A DNA stretch of 64,000 bases from Symbiodinium natans (GCA_905221605.1 CAJNDS010001224.1:1019556-1083555); one strand, 5' to 3'; numbered from the stretch's first letter, positions 20,966-31,063 are shown. Program-made: numbers and translations. The notes: a model not told the origin generated them from the sequence alone.

Positions 20966-21547
20966 GAGCTGCGGACGAACCTGGAGTAGCAGTCTTTCAT
21001 ACCTCACGTGTTTCACTTTGCGGCCTCGCATGCGCTGAGGAAATATGCCTCGAACAGAACATCCAGTGCTGAGTGGGGATTGCCAAACTTACGGAGGCTG
21101 ATGCCACAACAAGTGCCTCAACAGCAATGCATGCGGAGGGCAAAGTTCGGCCTCGCGAGTGCTGAGGGTTGCAGCTGAGAGAGGGCCTAGCTGAGAACGC
21201 AACACCTCAAGCGAGGTAATTTTTAGTTTAGTTTCACCTTGACCAACGGCCCCTTCGGGTGGCTACGCCTCGCAGCGTGCAGACGTAAAATTCACCTGTG
21301 GCTCAAGTTTTACTGCTCAAGGCCTTTTGCCTGTGTTGTGGTAGGGAGCTTGCTGTGAACTGAGGCTTTAGTCCTGAACTCTGTGGGGTAACAGGCCTCT
21401 CCTCAAATCCCAGGTTAAGCCTCTCGAGCCATAGCATCTGAGCAGCAGAGGGGATTCGGCAAATCCACACACTTGTGGTGAGGCTTGGGACTCCCAGCCT
21501 AACCCAGTGAATCGTGGTGTGGTGTTGTTCTTGAGTCAATTGCAGTC

Positions 21548-22489
21548 ATGCCACGCTCTCGAAGTTACACTGTCTGTCAGTTCTGCAATGACTCCTGGAT
21601 TTACAACCACAAAATCAAGCACCGCCCGTTTTGCAGATGTGGGCAGCCATGGCCCTTGCAGCAAGTGAGCTACAGCCAGGACTCGTCTCCTGGGCAGCCC
21701 CAATGGTCCCCCAATCGGACTGTTTTTGCAAAGCCAACCAAGCCTGGGAAAACCCAGCCCCACAAGGGTTTTAAGGGTGCCCAGGTCCTTGGTGAGCATT
21801 GGGACTCCTTGCCTGATGCAGTACAGAGTGTGCTCCGAAAGAATGGGTTGGCCCCATCGCAGCCCGCTGAACAAGAAGATCCGCTGATCAAGCTGTTGCA
21901 GCAGCACAAGGATGCTTTGCCGGACCAGATCAAGGCAGAGCTTGACAAGAGGGACCCTGAGCCTTTTGAAGTTGCCCTTGCTACCCAAGATGCTTTCAAG
22001 ACTGCAGTGGGAAAGCTGAGGGAATTGGGCAACAGGAAGCTGCTTTTGCAGCAACGCATTGACAATGCAAAGGCTGCATTCACGGCATTGCTTTCGCAGA
22101 TGCAAAACTTGCAGGCGGAAATCAAGGAAGCTGAGCAGAAAGTTGAAAAAGTTGGGGGAGACTACCACGAGAAAGTCCTCAAGACCGACGACGAAGCCGA
22201 TACTATGGATGTGGAAGCTGTGTTGGGTCAGCTTGGTGTCCAGCTGACCCAGGAGCAGCAGGCTACTTGGAAAGCCATTCAAGCCGAGCATGCGTCCAAG
22301 CGCCGCAAAGCCGAGGCTATGGAATCTCCGCCAGGCCTTGGGCGAGGAGACATGCTGGGCGCTGGGGTTCCAACCAAGCCGCTGGCCTCCCCAAAAAAGT
22401 TTGGCCCCACTGAAAATCCCCTTCAACAGCACGAGAGAAGCCGTTCCCCCAAGGAGAGGGAAGGAAAGGATGGAGAATCTGGAAAGTAG
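21548..22489 (+). CDS. LINE ORF1 protein
   Basis: A 313-residue protein with no break. The N-terminus has a possible zinc site (CQFCNDSW...FCRCGQPW, about residues 10-37). A central helical segment (about residues 100-205, rich in Leu/Gln/Lys/Glu, with AQTQEE-like heptad character) probably forms a coiled coil, and the tail is basic and Ser/Pro-rich (ERSRSPKEREGKDGESGK). This matches the general layout of LINE ORF1 RNA-binding proteins; it is not similar to a named family that I can verify. The ATG at 21,548 follows a 250-bp leader. The TAG at 22,487 is in frame with the beginning of ORF2. Confidence 0.65.
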   Translation: MPRSRSYTVCQFCNDSWIYNHKIKHRPFCRCGQPWPLQQVSYSQDSSPGQPQWSPNRTVFAKPTKPGKTQPHKGFKGAQVLGEHWDSLPDAVQSVLRKNGLAPSQPAEQEDPLIKLLQQHKDALPDQIKAELDKRDPEPFEVALATQDAFKTAVGKLRELGNRKLLLQQRIDNAKAAFTALLSQMQNLQAEIKEAEQKVEKVGGDYHEKVLKTDDEADTMDVEAVLGQLGVQLTQEQQATWKAIQAEHASKRRKAEAMESPPGLGRGDMLGAGVPTKPLASPKKFGPTENPLQQHERSRSPKEREGKDGESGK

Positions 22490-22591
22490 GAAAAGGGCCG
22501 AACCGAGGAGGCTGGGATTGCTGCAGGCCCGCCACCTCGATGTTATGGCCATACACCTGCGCAACTTGACTCTCCGACCGCGCCTGGGCTT

Positions 22592-24075
22592 TTGGGTGGC
22601 TCCTTTTCCCTGTGTTCGTTTCTTGCTTCCCAAGCCAACTGGTGCTCAGTTTTGATTTCGCAAGGTCAGCTGCTGCTTGACAAGTGGGTGCTGCAAGTGA
22701 GCGAGGATTTGCTTTCCGTTGACTTGAAGTCTTCTCACGATCTTTTAAACTGGTGTGAGGCAGTTTGTACCTTCCTTGCCCAGGACGAGTGTGCATCTGA
22801 CCTACTTAGGGTCCCTGGTGGCCCTCCTTTTGTAACAGGCCATCTTCGTGATGGTACGATTGGGAGTGCACTCGCTGCCGTTTTCCATGCATTGCCACTT
22901 CCGACCTTCACCCCTGAAACACCTATCCTTGAAGAACCGGCTTGGGTGTTACCCGTCCGGACTGCTAAAATGGTCTCCTGCAAGCAGGGCTGTGCCCTTA
23001 AAGACCACGGGCCCTATGTTCTTTTCCCAATCCCTGTTTGATGATGGAGATACTGTTGTGTCCTCGCTGGACACTGTGGAGCCTTCGGTCAGGTCGAGAT
23101 GCCCGAAGACTGGTACCCCGAAATCTCATCCCCGGTTGACCCGTCAGAAGAAAATCAAGGAATGGATTGGTCTCCTTGATATTCTTGAGGCTCAACCAGT
23201 GATGGATATGCCGGCTAAGGAGGCTCAACTGCTCCAATGGATTGAGGACTTTGGAGAGCAGTACGATCAAGGGTCTTTGGAGTGCTGGACCTTGAATAGG
23301 ATATGTCAACTTCTGGAGCGGTCTAAAGATGACACCCTTGGAGTGATCGAGGCGATTGAGGCTGTTCTGGCTGGTTTCCGCAAACAGAATACTGGTCCCA
23401 AGTCCCTCCTCATAGGTCACGCCAACATAACTTCGTACCGAAGCGAAGTTCGTACTTGGTTGCTGGACCGTGATGAATCCATCTGGCTTTTGCAAGAAAC
23501 CCATGTCCCTGAATCAGGTACTAAAGCCCTTGTCAATAAATTCCAATCTGTTGGCAAACAAACATGGGTAGGGCCGGCCGCACTGACCCAGGGAGGTAGC
23601 TCGGGAGGACTTCTCACTCTTGCACCCTCGCATCGCAATGCTGCCACGGGCCCGGCCTTTATGTCTGCAGGCAAGGGGTTTGTTTCTGTTTCGATTCGAT
23701 TTCAGGGCTGGGATCTCTTGTTAGTTAACTTGTATGTCAGGAGTGGGCCCGACTGGTGGACTCAACCCGGAGATCCTTTCTCGTCTGGCGGCGGTCCTTG
23801 ACCAAACCAGCACCCAGTGGCTGGTTCTTGGTGACTGGAATTGTTCCCCGGCCGAATTGCTCCGCCTAGGGTTTGTTGATAAAGTGAAGGGCCAGGTGGT
23901 CGCCCCTGGTGGTCCTACCATTAACACTGGAGGCACCTTGGATTATGCTGTTGCCTCCAAGAGGATGGCCCCAGTGCTCTCCGTCTCGTCCTCTTGGGAT
24001 GTCCCATTCAAACCGCATTGTGCTGTGACGGTGGAGCTCAGGGTAGGGGTTGCAGATCTGCCTGTTCGTCGCTAA
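22592..24075 (+). pseudogene. LINE ORF2, N-terminal and endonuclease part, frameshifted
   Basis: The coding path runs in frame 2 from after ORF1 to about 23,000, then in frame 3 (22,848-23,801), then in frame 1 (about 23,734-24,075). It includes the apurinic-type endonuclease: N of ANITSYR (about 23,424), E of LQETHV (23,496), GGLLTL and LLVNLYVRSG, then in the shifted frame GDWNCSP, LDYAVAS and KPHCAV, which correspond to the GD(F/W)N, D and H motifs of the exonuclease-endonuclease-phosphatase fold. The catalytic set seems complete; only the frame is broken (near 23,000 and 23,750). Confidence 0.75.
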
Positions 24076-27000
24076 AGGGCTTCCCGCTGGAACCCACTGC
24101 CCTCTGCCCGGACGAATTGTCCATGCCGGAAGTCCAACCTGGTGGCTTTTGGGACTGTTCCCGACCGATTGACTATGAATGGGCTTCATTCACTGCTGGG
24201 GTGGAAGAACAACTCTTCTCTGTGCAGGCAGGTAGAGGGTGGAAGCTGGCGGTCTCTTTCTCGCCACTCGTGAAAACCACCAGCCCTGAAAAACTCTGGA
24301 AAGGGTCGAGCCCGGCCTTTTGGCAATCCTTCCTCACCTGGACCTCTAAAGCCCTGGGCACTAATCCTGACCCTAGAATTATCCCCCTTTTCGTTGAGGC
24401 GAAGAATCGCATACCTGAATTCTGGTCTGAAATGGCCTCTTGTACTGCTCAGGCCTTGCAGGACCTCCTAGTTGCTCCTGACTTGCAAAGCCATCACCTT
24501 GCACTTGAGATTATCGCACAGCAGGGGCGATCAGCCTTGAAAGAGGCGGTGCGCAAGAGTGATGAAGCATACTCGCAATGGTTGGAAGAAGCTTGCAAAG
24601 GGGGTATGCGAGGCTTGTACAAGGCTTTGAAGTCTGAAGACTCCATCCCGGACAGGCCATACAGAAACATACCACTCGAAATTCGCCCGCACATCAGGCG
24701 GGCTCACTGGGCTGATGTGTGGCAGCCCATGCCTGGCAATGACGTCAATCCCAATCTTGATTTTGATAGCCTCAGGGATGCTTCTGTAAGCCAAGCCAAA
24801 ACCCTTCCTCCCATAACAGGTCCAATGGTGGCGAAGGTGATCAAACGAATGCCGACTAAAGCTATTGGTGCAGACGGGTGGAGTGTCCAGATGCTTAAAT
24901 GTCTTGCCCCCTTGCAGCTTGAAAGATTGGCACAATTCTTTAATACCTGGGAGGGTCAGGGTGCTTTCCCGACCCAGCTCTCGGTTGTTCTGGTTGCACT
25001 CATTAACAAGTCTGAGGATGAGGAGCGCCCAATTGGACTGACGCCAGTCCCATACCGACTGTGGGCAAAGATACGTTGGCCTGTCTTTGAGAAATGGCTC
25101 CGGGAATATGCTGCCACCCAGGATTGGGACAGGGCAAAGAAGGGCCTTTTCAAGTCTTGATGTTGCGTTGCGCCGCAAGCTGTCGCATGAAATCCTCCAC
25201 CGGAAAAAGCGACATTCAGTGACAGTGCTTTTAGATTTAAAGGCCTTTTATGAAAATGTCCGACATGATAATTTTGTCAAGCAGGCAATTTCCCTCAAAG
25301 TTCCGCCGTTGATCCTGAATGCAGCAATGTCGCTATACTCTGCTCAGCGCTTGATCAGTGCTGAACACTGTGTCTCTGGTCCGATCAAGCCCACCAAGGG
25401 CTTAGTTGCGGGCTGCCCATTTGCGCCTGGTCTCAGTAAGATCCCTTTTGACGAGATCCTGCGCCCGGCATGGGTTTCTGGCCTTGCCAAAACCATTGAT
25501 CTCTACATTCACGATACTAGCTTTGACACTGAGGCTGGTAACCCCCACACAGCAGCGCGCCGGGCGGTGCAATTGTATAAGGCTGTGGTTGGAGGTTTGA
25601 CAACTGCTGGCCTCCCAGTCAGCCTTGGCAAGACAGCTTTTGTATGCTCGTCTCAAAAAGTTGAAGCTGCCCTTAAAGAGTATCTTCCTGAATCTGATCA
25701 AATCAAGAATGCCGCGAAGGACCTGGGGATTGATTGTACGGCTGGGCGCAGAAGGCGCATTCCGTTCCACCGTAAAAGGTTTGGGAAGGGCGTTAAGCGC
25801 AAGGCTAGGCTCTCGACCCTGCGTGTGAAATCGATGCCAGCTAGGGTCAGAGCCCTGAGGGCGGGGGTCCAAACTGTGGGCCTTTATGGCCATGAGGCAG
25901 TTGGGCTTGCGCCAAAGCGTATGCATTGGTTGCGTGCTTCCTTCGCACATGAGTTGGGGCGAATGTCTTTGGGCTCTGTTGACCTCACCATTGACCATGC
26001 TTGCCCTAAGCGGCCGGACCCGGCCTTTACTATAATTTCCCAGCACTTCAAGGCCATTCACAGGCTTCTGGGCTTCATTCCCGATAGCCAAAGGCAGCAC
26101 TTTGATGATGTCTTGCCGGGTATGTGGCTTGAATACTCACAGGCGGAGTACCCCTGGAAGCGCGCTGCAGGGCCGGTTGGGGCCCTCCTATGTTACCTGC
26201 TTGACTTGGGTTGGACCCCGGTCAGTGCGGACACTTGGAAATGCCCTGAACAATCGCACAGCATCACCACCAAAGTAGGCATGCACCACCTCCTTTGCTC
26301 CCTATCTAAGGAAACTGATAGGTGGCGGCTCGCACGTATAGCCCAGCACGACATGCTTGAACCTCTGAGTGTGGGAATTGATTGGGTTCCCCTCAGAAAG
26401 CTTCGGACTAAGATGCCAGGCCAGGAGAGGTCAGGACTCATGGCTGTTTGGCAAGGAGCGATTCGTGCTGATCCTTGTGCCACTTGCCTGAGGTGCGGCT
26501 GTGCTGCTACCATGCAACATGTCTTATGGGAGTGTGACTGGTGGCGAACCAACCTCCCGGAACCGGCTTCCTTTCCTAGATTTCGGCAAGAGTGGCCCAT
26601 TTCGTCACTGTGGGCCAGAGGCCTTCTGCCGACTTCGCCTTACCCTGATGATGGGGAATGGGTACGAACTACTGGTGCCTGGTGTGATGGCCAGGGCATT
26701 TGTGGCGAGGCGATATACTTTGCTACTGATGGCTCCCCGGGGAAATCCAAGGACCCCAGGTTCCATCGGTATACCTGGGCTGCGATTGCCTTTAAGCTTG
26801 AAGGGGATGAGCCCGTCACGATCGCGACAGCTGTCGGCTCACTGCAATCTCCGCTATCGGTGTTCCGGGCGGAGGCAGCGGCTGTCAAGTTTGTTGCTGA
26901 GCATAGTGAAGGGAACGCAGACCTCACCTTGGATTGCAAGGGCATCCTGCCCAGAGTGAATGGTACACCTTCCATCCAGTCTGCCGATCTCTTCGACCCC

Positions 27001-27894
27001 ATCCGACTGCATGCACAGAGACTCAGCCTTAACTGGGTATCCTCGCATTTAACGGAAGAACAATTCCGAGCAAAGTTTGGTGCTAACCAGCTTTGGAGGC
27101 GACGTGCTAACGAAATTGTGGACCAGCTTGTTGGCACGGCTGCCGAAGCTCGTAGGGACCTGAACTTTGAATCCCAAATTAAAAAGCGTGATGCTGTTGC
27201 CATTCAGGTTAACTCCTTGTTGGCCAAGAGAGCTGCAGCTCTCTTTTCGTATGACAAGGACCAAGGACCGCTGGTTCAGTGGCCTGACAAAGAGCAACGA
27301 AAGCTCCGCCAAAAGCCCAGGGTTAGGGATTCGGCTGTCCGGAAAAATTCTAAGTTGCCCAAAATCAAAGGTCCTAACAAAAGGGAACAGATTGAAGGCC
27401 TTCTTGCTGGTACACAGAACTTGGGGCACACCTGGGTTGAGGGTTGTAGGCTCCCTTCCAACCTTTCAGCGAGGTGCTCGAGGTGTGAGCTATACATCCA
27501 GCAGACTGAGCCCCTCCCTACCTTTTCCCTTAAGATCAAGCACCCCTGCCTTGGTGTTCAGGCGGACCCTCCTCCTTGGGATCCCCATCCTGATCATGTG
27601 TGGGTTAATCTAGGTAAGTCCTGGGTTTGCTCAAAGTGTGACAAGATGGTCAAAGTTGGTGTCCGCAAAATCCCGACCTGGATTGTAGCGCCTTGTAGGC
27701 CCAACAAAAGTAAGGTTGCTACTGCTAGCTCCAAAAAAGCAAAGGAGGTGACTGACACTGGGGTTCAAAGTGTTCGGGCCTTTTTTGTGTCGTCCTCCAG
27801 TCAGGAACCTTCAGCTAAAATTTCTGTTCCCAAGCCTAAGCCAAAATCCAAAGCGAAGCAGTCTGGGCTCAAGCAAGCTAAGATTGCCTTTTAG
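23994..27894 (+). pseudogene. LINE ORF2, reverse transcriptase and RNase H part
   Basis: The reverse transcriptase starts in 23,994-25,160 (KAIGADGWS, RPIGLTPVPYRLW) and shifts frame near 25,100-25,150 into a 935-residue frame ending at 27,894. Motif A is VLLDLKAFYENV and motif B is KGLVAGCPFAPG. Motif C reads LYIHDTSFD, with CAC (25,510) where the first Asp of [F/Y]xDD is expected. A CATCLRCGCAATMQHVLWEC knuckle follows. The RNase H domain is about 26,700-27,140: ATDGS, FRAEAAAV, TLDCKG and ANEIVDQL supply D-E-D-D. The C-terminus has further Cys pairs (CSRC, CSKC) and a Lys/Pro/Ser-rich tail. Confidence 0.85.
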
Positions 27895-28080
27895 CACGCT
27901 GCCTGTCCATAAGTTTCCTGCCTCCAAGGCATACTTCAAAGCCCGGCCAGGCAAGCGTGAAAGTGCCTGGCTCAAGCAGTCTGGGCTCAACCAAGCTAAG
28001 ATTGCCTTCTGAGTATGCCTCCGAAGCATAAATCCCCTGCCTCCAAGGCCTACTCAAAAGCCCGGCCGGGCAAGCGAGAG
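27835..28080 (+). repeat. tandem duplication at the ORF2/ORF3 boundary
   Basis: AAGCAGTCTGGGCTCAA.CAAGCTAAGATTGCCTT occurs at about 27,857 (end of ORF2) and 27,976. CATAA(G/A)T..CCTGCCTCCAAGG and CCCGGCC(A/G)GGCAAGCG occur at about 27,909 and 28,026. The duplicated unit of about 118 bp includes the ORF2 C-terminus and the ORF3 N-terminus, so a second stop-containing copy separates the two genes. Confidence 0.8.
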
Positions 28081-29376
28081 AGAGCTCGGCTTAGAGGTGC
28101 AGCTCCTGAGAGAGCGCCGCCTGCTGGTGTGAACCCCCCGCCTCCCAGGCGGAGAAGGGTGGAACCGCAGGATGAGCAAGCCCCTGAGCCCGGGCCACAA
28201 CACGTGCAACCCCCTGAGCCCTTGGTGGATAACCAGGCTCAGGGGAGGAGGAATCCTGGAGTCGTGCTTCGGGAAAATCCTCAGCTTGAGCAGCACAATC
28301 CTGTGCACCGCCCCCCAGCCGTGGTGGCAAACCAGGCTGAGAGGGATGAAGCTCCTGGAATTGTCCTTCGGGAGAATCCCCATGCACCTGGGGCTGGTCC
28401 GGTTTTGGGTGCCCCAGACCAGGACAGCTGCTCTGAAGAAAGCGAGGAGGAGCCAATGGTGCCTGATCCCATTGTGCATCCCGAGCCTCCTCCAGCACCG
28501 CCAGCTGCGCCTATGCTGCCTGCCCCGTTGAACTTTGACGATATGGATCAGGAAGCGGGCGCAGCCTTTGCTATTGCTGAGAGAGCTCGCAATACCAAGC
28601 CAGGATTGGTGGCTTTCAAATCCGATCTGGGCTATCCTGGTGTCTTCCAGGCCCTCCCCAAGGACCTGATCCATGTGTGGTTCAATGACACGGGGGACAG
28701 CACTGCGGCGTATATCCACAATGGAAGAACCAGATTCGGATATGACGCTGGTGGTGGCTACGTCTTGAAGGTTGGGACGAAGCAGGCGTTTGGAGATGAG
28801 GTGGCGATTTCGGCCTTGCTTCCTAAGGTGGCAGCCACCATCATTGGGGCTGGATCTACGACACTGCAGGTGCTGCTCTCTGGGCGACCATGGGAGTTCA
28901 GGTCCCATTTGGTGGCTTGGTCGATGGTGGAAAAAGTCGAGCTCCTCACGGATTTTGGTTCTCGGAACCAGATCCACCCTCAGTGGTCCTTGTATGCCTT
29001 CGCCCTCCTTTTGCAATTGAGCCGTCATTTTGCTCTTCGTGATGTGTCAAAAACCAACCTGGGAATTAAACCAGGACTCAGTGCTGCGACGCCCATGTTG
29101 TGTTTTTTCGATCTCGCGGATTGGCACTTCGAAGGGCTTAATGCTGGAAGTTGGATTCCCAAGTATAGCTTGCGCAGCTTCATCGAGACCCTTCGATGTG
29201 TCTGTGACGTCACGCCGTTGGAGCCGTATCTCCGCAGGCAGGCGGTGGTCCCTTGCCTCAACGATATCATTGCAGTTCTCCCCGCTGCGCTCAAGGCAAA
29301 CTTGGAAATCCAAATGGTCCTCATGGACGGCCGACTCTCTGATTGGGCTCACCTTGCTGCATTGGCTAACCAATAA
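28015..29376 (+). CDS. LINE ORF3, protein-kinase-like
   Basis: A 453-residue protein in the same frame as the end of ORF2. Residues 1-180 are basic then Pro/Glu-rich. Residues about 195-450 show kinase-fold landmarks: GGGYVLKVG (Lys 252, VAIK-like), GDEVAISALLP (helix-C Glu), ALRDVSKTNLGI (HRDxxxxN-like, Asp 343 and Asn 348), and CFFDLADWHF (DFG-like Asp 366). The D-x4-N spacing is that of protein kinases. No glycine-rich loop of canonical form is seen and the HRD His is absent, so it is a divergent or small-molecule kinase relative. A kinase ORF is not a known LINE component. The reading frame is intact although ORF2 is broken. The assignment is from motifs only. Confidence 0.5.
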   Translation: MPPKHKSPASKAYSKARPGKRERARLRGAAPERAPPAGVNPPPPRRRRVEPQDEQAPEPGPQHVQPPEPLVDNQAQGRRNPGVVLRENPQLEQHNPVHRPPAVVANQAERDEAPGIVLRENPHAPGAGPVLGAPDQDSCSEESEEEPMVPDPIVHPEPPPAPPAAPMLPAPLNFDDMDQEAGAAFAIAERARNTKPGLVAFKSDLGYPGVFQALPKDLIHVWFNDTGDSTAAYIHNGRTRFGYDAGGGYVLKVGTKQAFGDEVAISALLPKVAATIIGAGSTTLQVLLSGRPWEFRSHLVAWSMVEKVELLTDFGSRNQIHPQWSLYAFALLLQLSRHFALRDVSKTNLGIKPGLSAATPMLCFFDLADWHFEGLNAGSWIPKYSLRSFIETLRCVCDVTPLEPYLRRQAVVPCLNDIIAVLPAALKANLEIQMVLMDGRLSDWAHLAALANQ

Positions 29377-29777
29377 GCTTGGGTCTTCCAAGCCTGTGGT
29401 GTTGTCAGTCAGGTCTTGGGGTCTCCAGACCATTCAAGGCGTGGGCCCAGCCTTGTTTGCTGTGTGGGAGTTGCAGGTGCTCGGGTCGTGGAACCCCGAC
29501 TGCCACAGCCTGCTACCGTGCGTCTGCATGCTTGGGTCTTCCAAGTGCAGTACCAGGCCTTGGTGTAACCAGGCCTCAGGCCTGAAGCGAGTGGCGCAAC
29601 TTGTAGCTGTAGGGTAGGTGTACCCCCGACTGTCTCACTTCCGAGCCTGGACTCAAGGCCTGCTCCTTGCAGCTACTGCGAGAGTGGCTTGTAACTTGCA
29701 TGTAGGGTAGGTGTTCCCCCGACTGTTTCACACTGAGCCAATGGACTCAAGGCCTCCGGCCGCTTCGTGCTTGCGTG
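29377..29777 (+). other. LINE 3' untranslated region
   Basis: 400 bp with two copies of TGTAGGGTAGGTGT.CCCCCG (about 29,608 and 29,701) and two CTTGGGTCTTCCAAG palindromes (about 29,378 and 29,530). It ends in a GGCCTCCGGCC stem plus GCTTCGTGCTTGCGTG. Such 3' structure may be what the LINE enzyme recognises; that is inference. Confidence 0.6.
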
Positions 29778-29790
29778 GTAAAATTCACCT

Positions 29791-30348
29791 GTAGTGTTTG
29801 CCCAGTTGGTGCCATGTGGTGTTTGACCATACAGAGAGAAGCATGAGAGTTTTTCTGCTGCATGACTTGGCATGAGCATGTTTGGTTTTGCCCAAAGTCC
29901 CTAAAGCATGTTTGGGTTGACTGCGACGCATGTCTTGTCTTGTTGGCATGGCCTAGGATGAGTTTTGAAGCACTTGGAATTGCTTGAGAGCAGTAGTGAA
30001 GAAGTGCGTGTCAGAACTCTGAGGTTCTGTCTTGCTGCAACTCACTCCGTGTCCCCGCCACTTCGTTCGTTGCCGTTGGACGTGTAGGATGGGAGTAGGA
30101 GTGCAGAGTGGACTCTGAAGCTTCGCTGTTTTGCTGTTCAGAAGTGACCTGAAGTCCCCGAGGTGTAGACCAAAGCAGTTGCATTGTTCTTTTGCTTTAC
30201 CTCCTTTGTAGAACAAAGTTGAGATGGAATTCGAGCCCTTAGCTCTTGGAGAGAGCTTGCTGCAAGAACTGAAGCTTGCTGAACACTTTGGTGTTTGGCT
30301 CAAGTGCAAAGTGAAAAAGAGACTGCTGCGCGAGCTCTGCTTTTCACA
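29791..30348 (+). repeat. 3' LTR of copia A, remaining 558 bases
   Basis: Starts GTAGTGTTTGCCCAG exactly where the first part stopped (after ..TTCACCT) and ends GCTTTTCACA. With the 16 bases at 17,293 it makes a 574-bp LTR with TGTG...CACA ends. TTTGGCTCAAG is at 30,294-30,304. Confidence 0.9.
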
Positions 30349-30445
30349 CAGACAGCGACTCCATTCGTATTTTCAATGCGTCGGTCTTTGTGCCTGTGAT
30401 TTTCGGGCGACTAAAGCCGCTCGATTCTCGCCTACCCAGTGGGTC
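30349..30445. other. host spacer between copia A and B
   Basis: CAGAC (30,349-30,353, right duplication of A), 87 bp of unique sequence, then GGGTC (30,441-30,445, left duplication of B). This is the only original host DNA left between the two elements. Confidence 0.85.
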
Positions 30446-31009
30446 TGTGAAAAATTCACCTGTAGTGTTTGCCCAGTTGGTGCCATGTGGTGTGTTGACT
30501 GTACAGAGAGAAGCATGTAAGTTTTTCTGCAGCATAAGCATGTTTGGTTTGTCCCAAAGCCCTTAAGCATGTGTGGCATGTCTTGCTTGGCTTTGGCATG
30601 TCCTTGTCTTGTTGGCATGCCTAGGATGAGTTTTGAGGCACTTGGAACTGCTTGAGAGCAGTAGTGAAGAAGTGCGTGTTAGAACTCTTAGGTTCTGTTG
30701 CTGCAACTTACTCCGTGTGCCCGCCTGCCGTTGGACGTGTAGAATGGGATTAGAAGTGTGGACTCTGAAGCTTCGCTGTTTTGCTGTTTGGAAGTGACCT
30801 AAAGTTTCCAAGGTGTAGAACAAAGCAGTTGCATTGTTCTTTTGCTTTACCTTCTTTGTAGAACAAAGTTGAGATGGAATTCGTAGCTTTTGGAGCCCTT
30901 AGCTCTTAGAGAGAGCTTGCTGCAAGAACTGAAGCTTGTTGAACACTTTGGTGTTTGGCTAAAGTGCAAAGTGAAAAAAGAGACTGCTGCGCGAGCTCTG
31001 CTTTTCACA
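30446..31009 (+). repeat. 5' LTR of copia B
   Basis: 564 bp from TGTGAAAAATTCACCTGTAG to CTCTGCTTTTCACA. The ends form an 8-bp inverted repeat TGTGAAAA / TTTTCACA. The insertion target AAAATTCACC is intact and unoccupied here. Confidence 0.9.
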
Positions 31010-31022
31010 TGGTAGCGGAGCC
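31010..31022 (+). other. primer-binding site of copia B
   Basis: TGGTAGCGGAGCC directly after the LTR resembles the TGGTATCAGAGCC primer site, complementary to initiator Met tRNA, used by many copia elements. Two positions differ. Confidence 0.7.
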
Positions 31023-31063
31023 TTGAGAGCAACTCCAGCGCCTGTGTTAAGTACCTCCACGCT

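Larger units (their letters stand above)
19166..21284 (+). mobile_element. non-coding retroposed module A3
   Basis: 2,119 bp between GTAAAATTCACCT copies. The head is GGCTCAAGGTTTCGGCTCAA followed by a CCCCGGTGGGG stem, the same as module B2 and nearly the same as B1. It contains many GGCCTCGC..GCTGAGG hairpins (about 19,382, 20,022, 20,742, 21,019, 21,148) and three constant-loop hairpins. It ends with the same GC-rich segment as A1. No protein is supported. Confidence 0.75.
21298..29777 (+). mobile_element. LINE with three ORFs, inserted in copia A 3' LTR
   Basis: 8,480 bp between two copies of GTAAAATTCACCT. The head is GTGGCTCAAGTTTTACTGCT, with GGTAGGGAG soon after, as in module B1. ORF1 (21,548) is a zinc-binding/coiled-coil protein. 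ORF2 has an apurinic-type endonuclease, reverse transcriptase, CCHC-like knuckle and RNase H. ORF3 (28,015) is kinase-like. The 3' end has no poly(A); it ends CCTCCGGCCGCTTCGTGCTTGCGTG. ORF2 carries at least four frame changes and an altered catalytic motif, so this copy is inactive. Its location at the same LTR base as five other modules suggests target specificity. Confidence 0.85.
8664..30348 (+). mobile_element. Ty1/copia retrotransposon A with nested insertions
   Basis: Bounded by TGTG...CACA LTR ends and the 5-bp duplication CAGAC. The order is 5' LTR, damaged gag, protease, accessory ORF, integrase, reverse transcriptase, RNase H, methyltransferase-like tail, polypurine tract, 3' LTR. 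Integrase ahead of reverse transcriptase makes it copia-type. The 3' LTR is split after its first 16 bases by four modules (17,309-29,777), the last a full LINE. The copy is dead: a 0.2-kb deletion in the 5' LTR, loss of the primer-binding site, a 0.72-kb gag deletion, a protease frameshift plus 155-bp deletion, a nonsense codon at 13,677 and a frameshift near 15,685. Much of the pol sequence is nearly identical to element B. Confidence 0.9.

Noticed and set aside
17309-29777. Integron-like cassette array with a common recombination site
   Set aside because: The chain looks cassette-like, but one module is a LINE with endonuclease and reverse transcriptase, and the junction repeats behave as target duplications, not as recombination sites.
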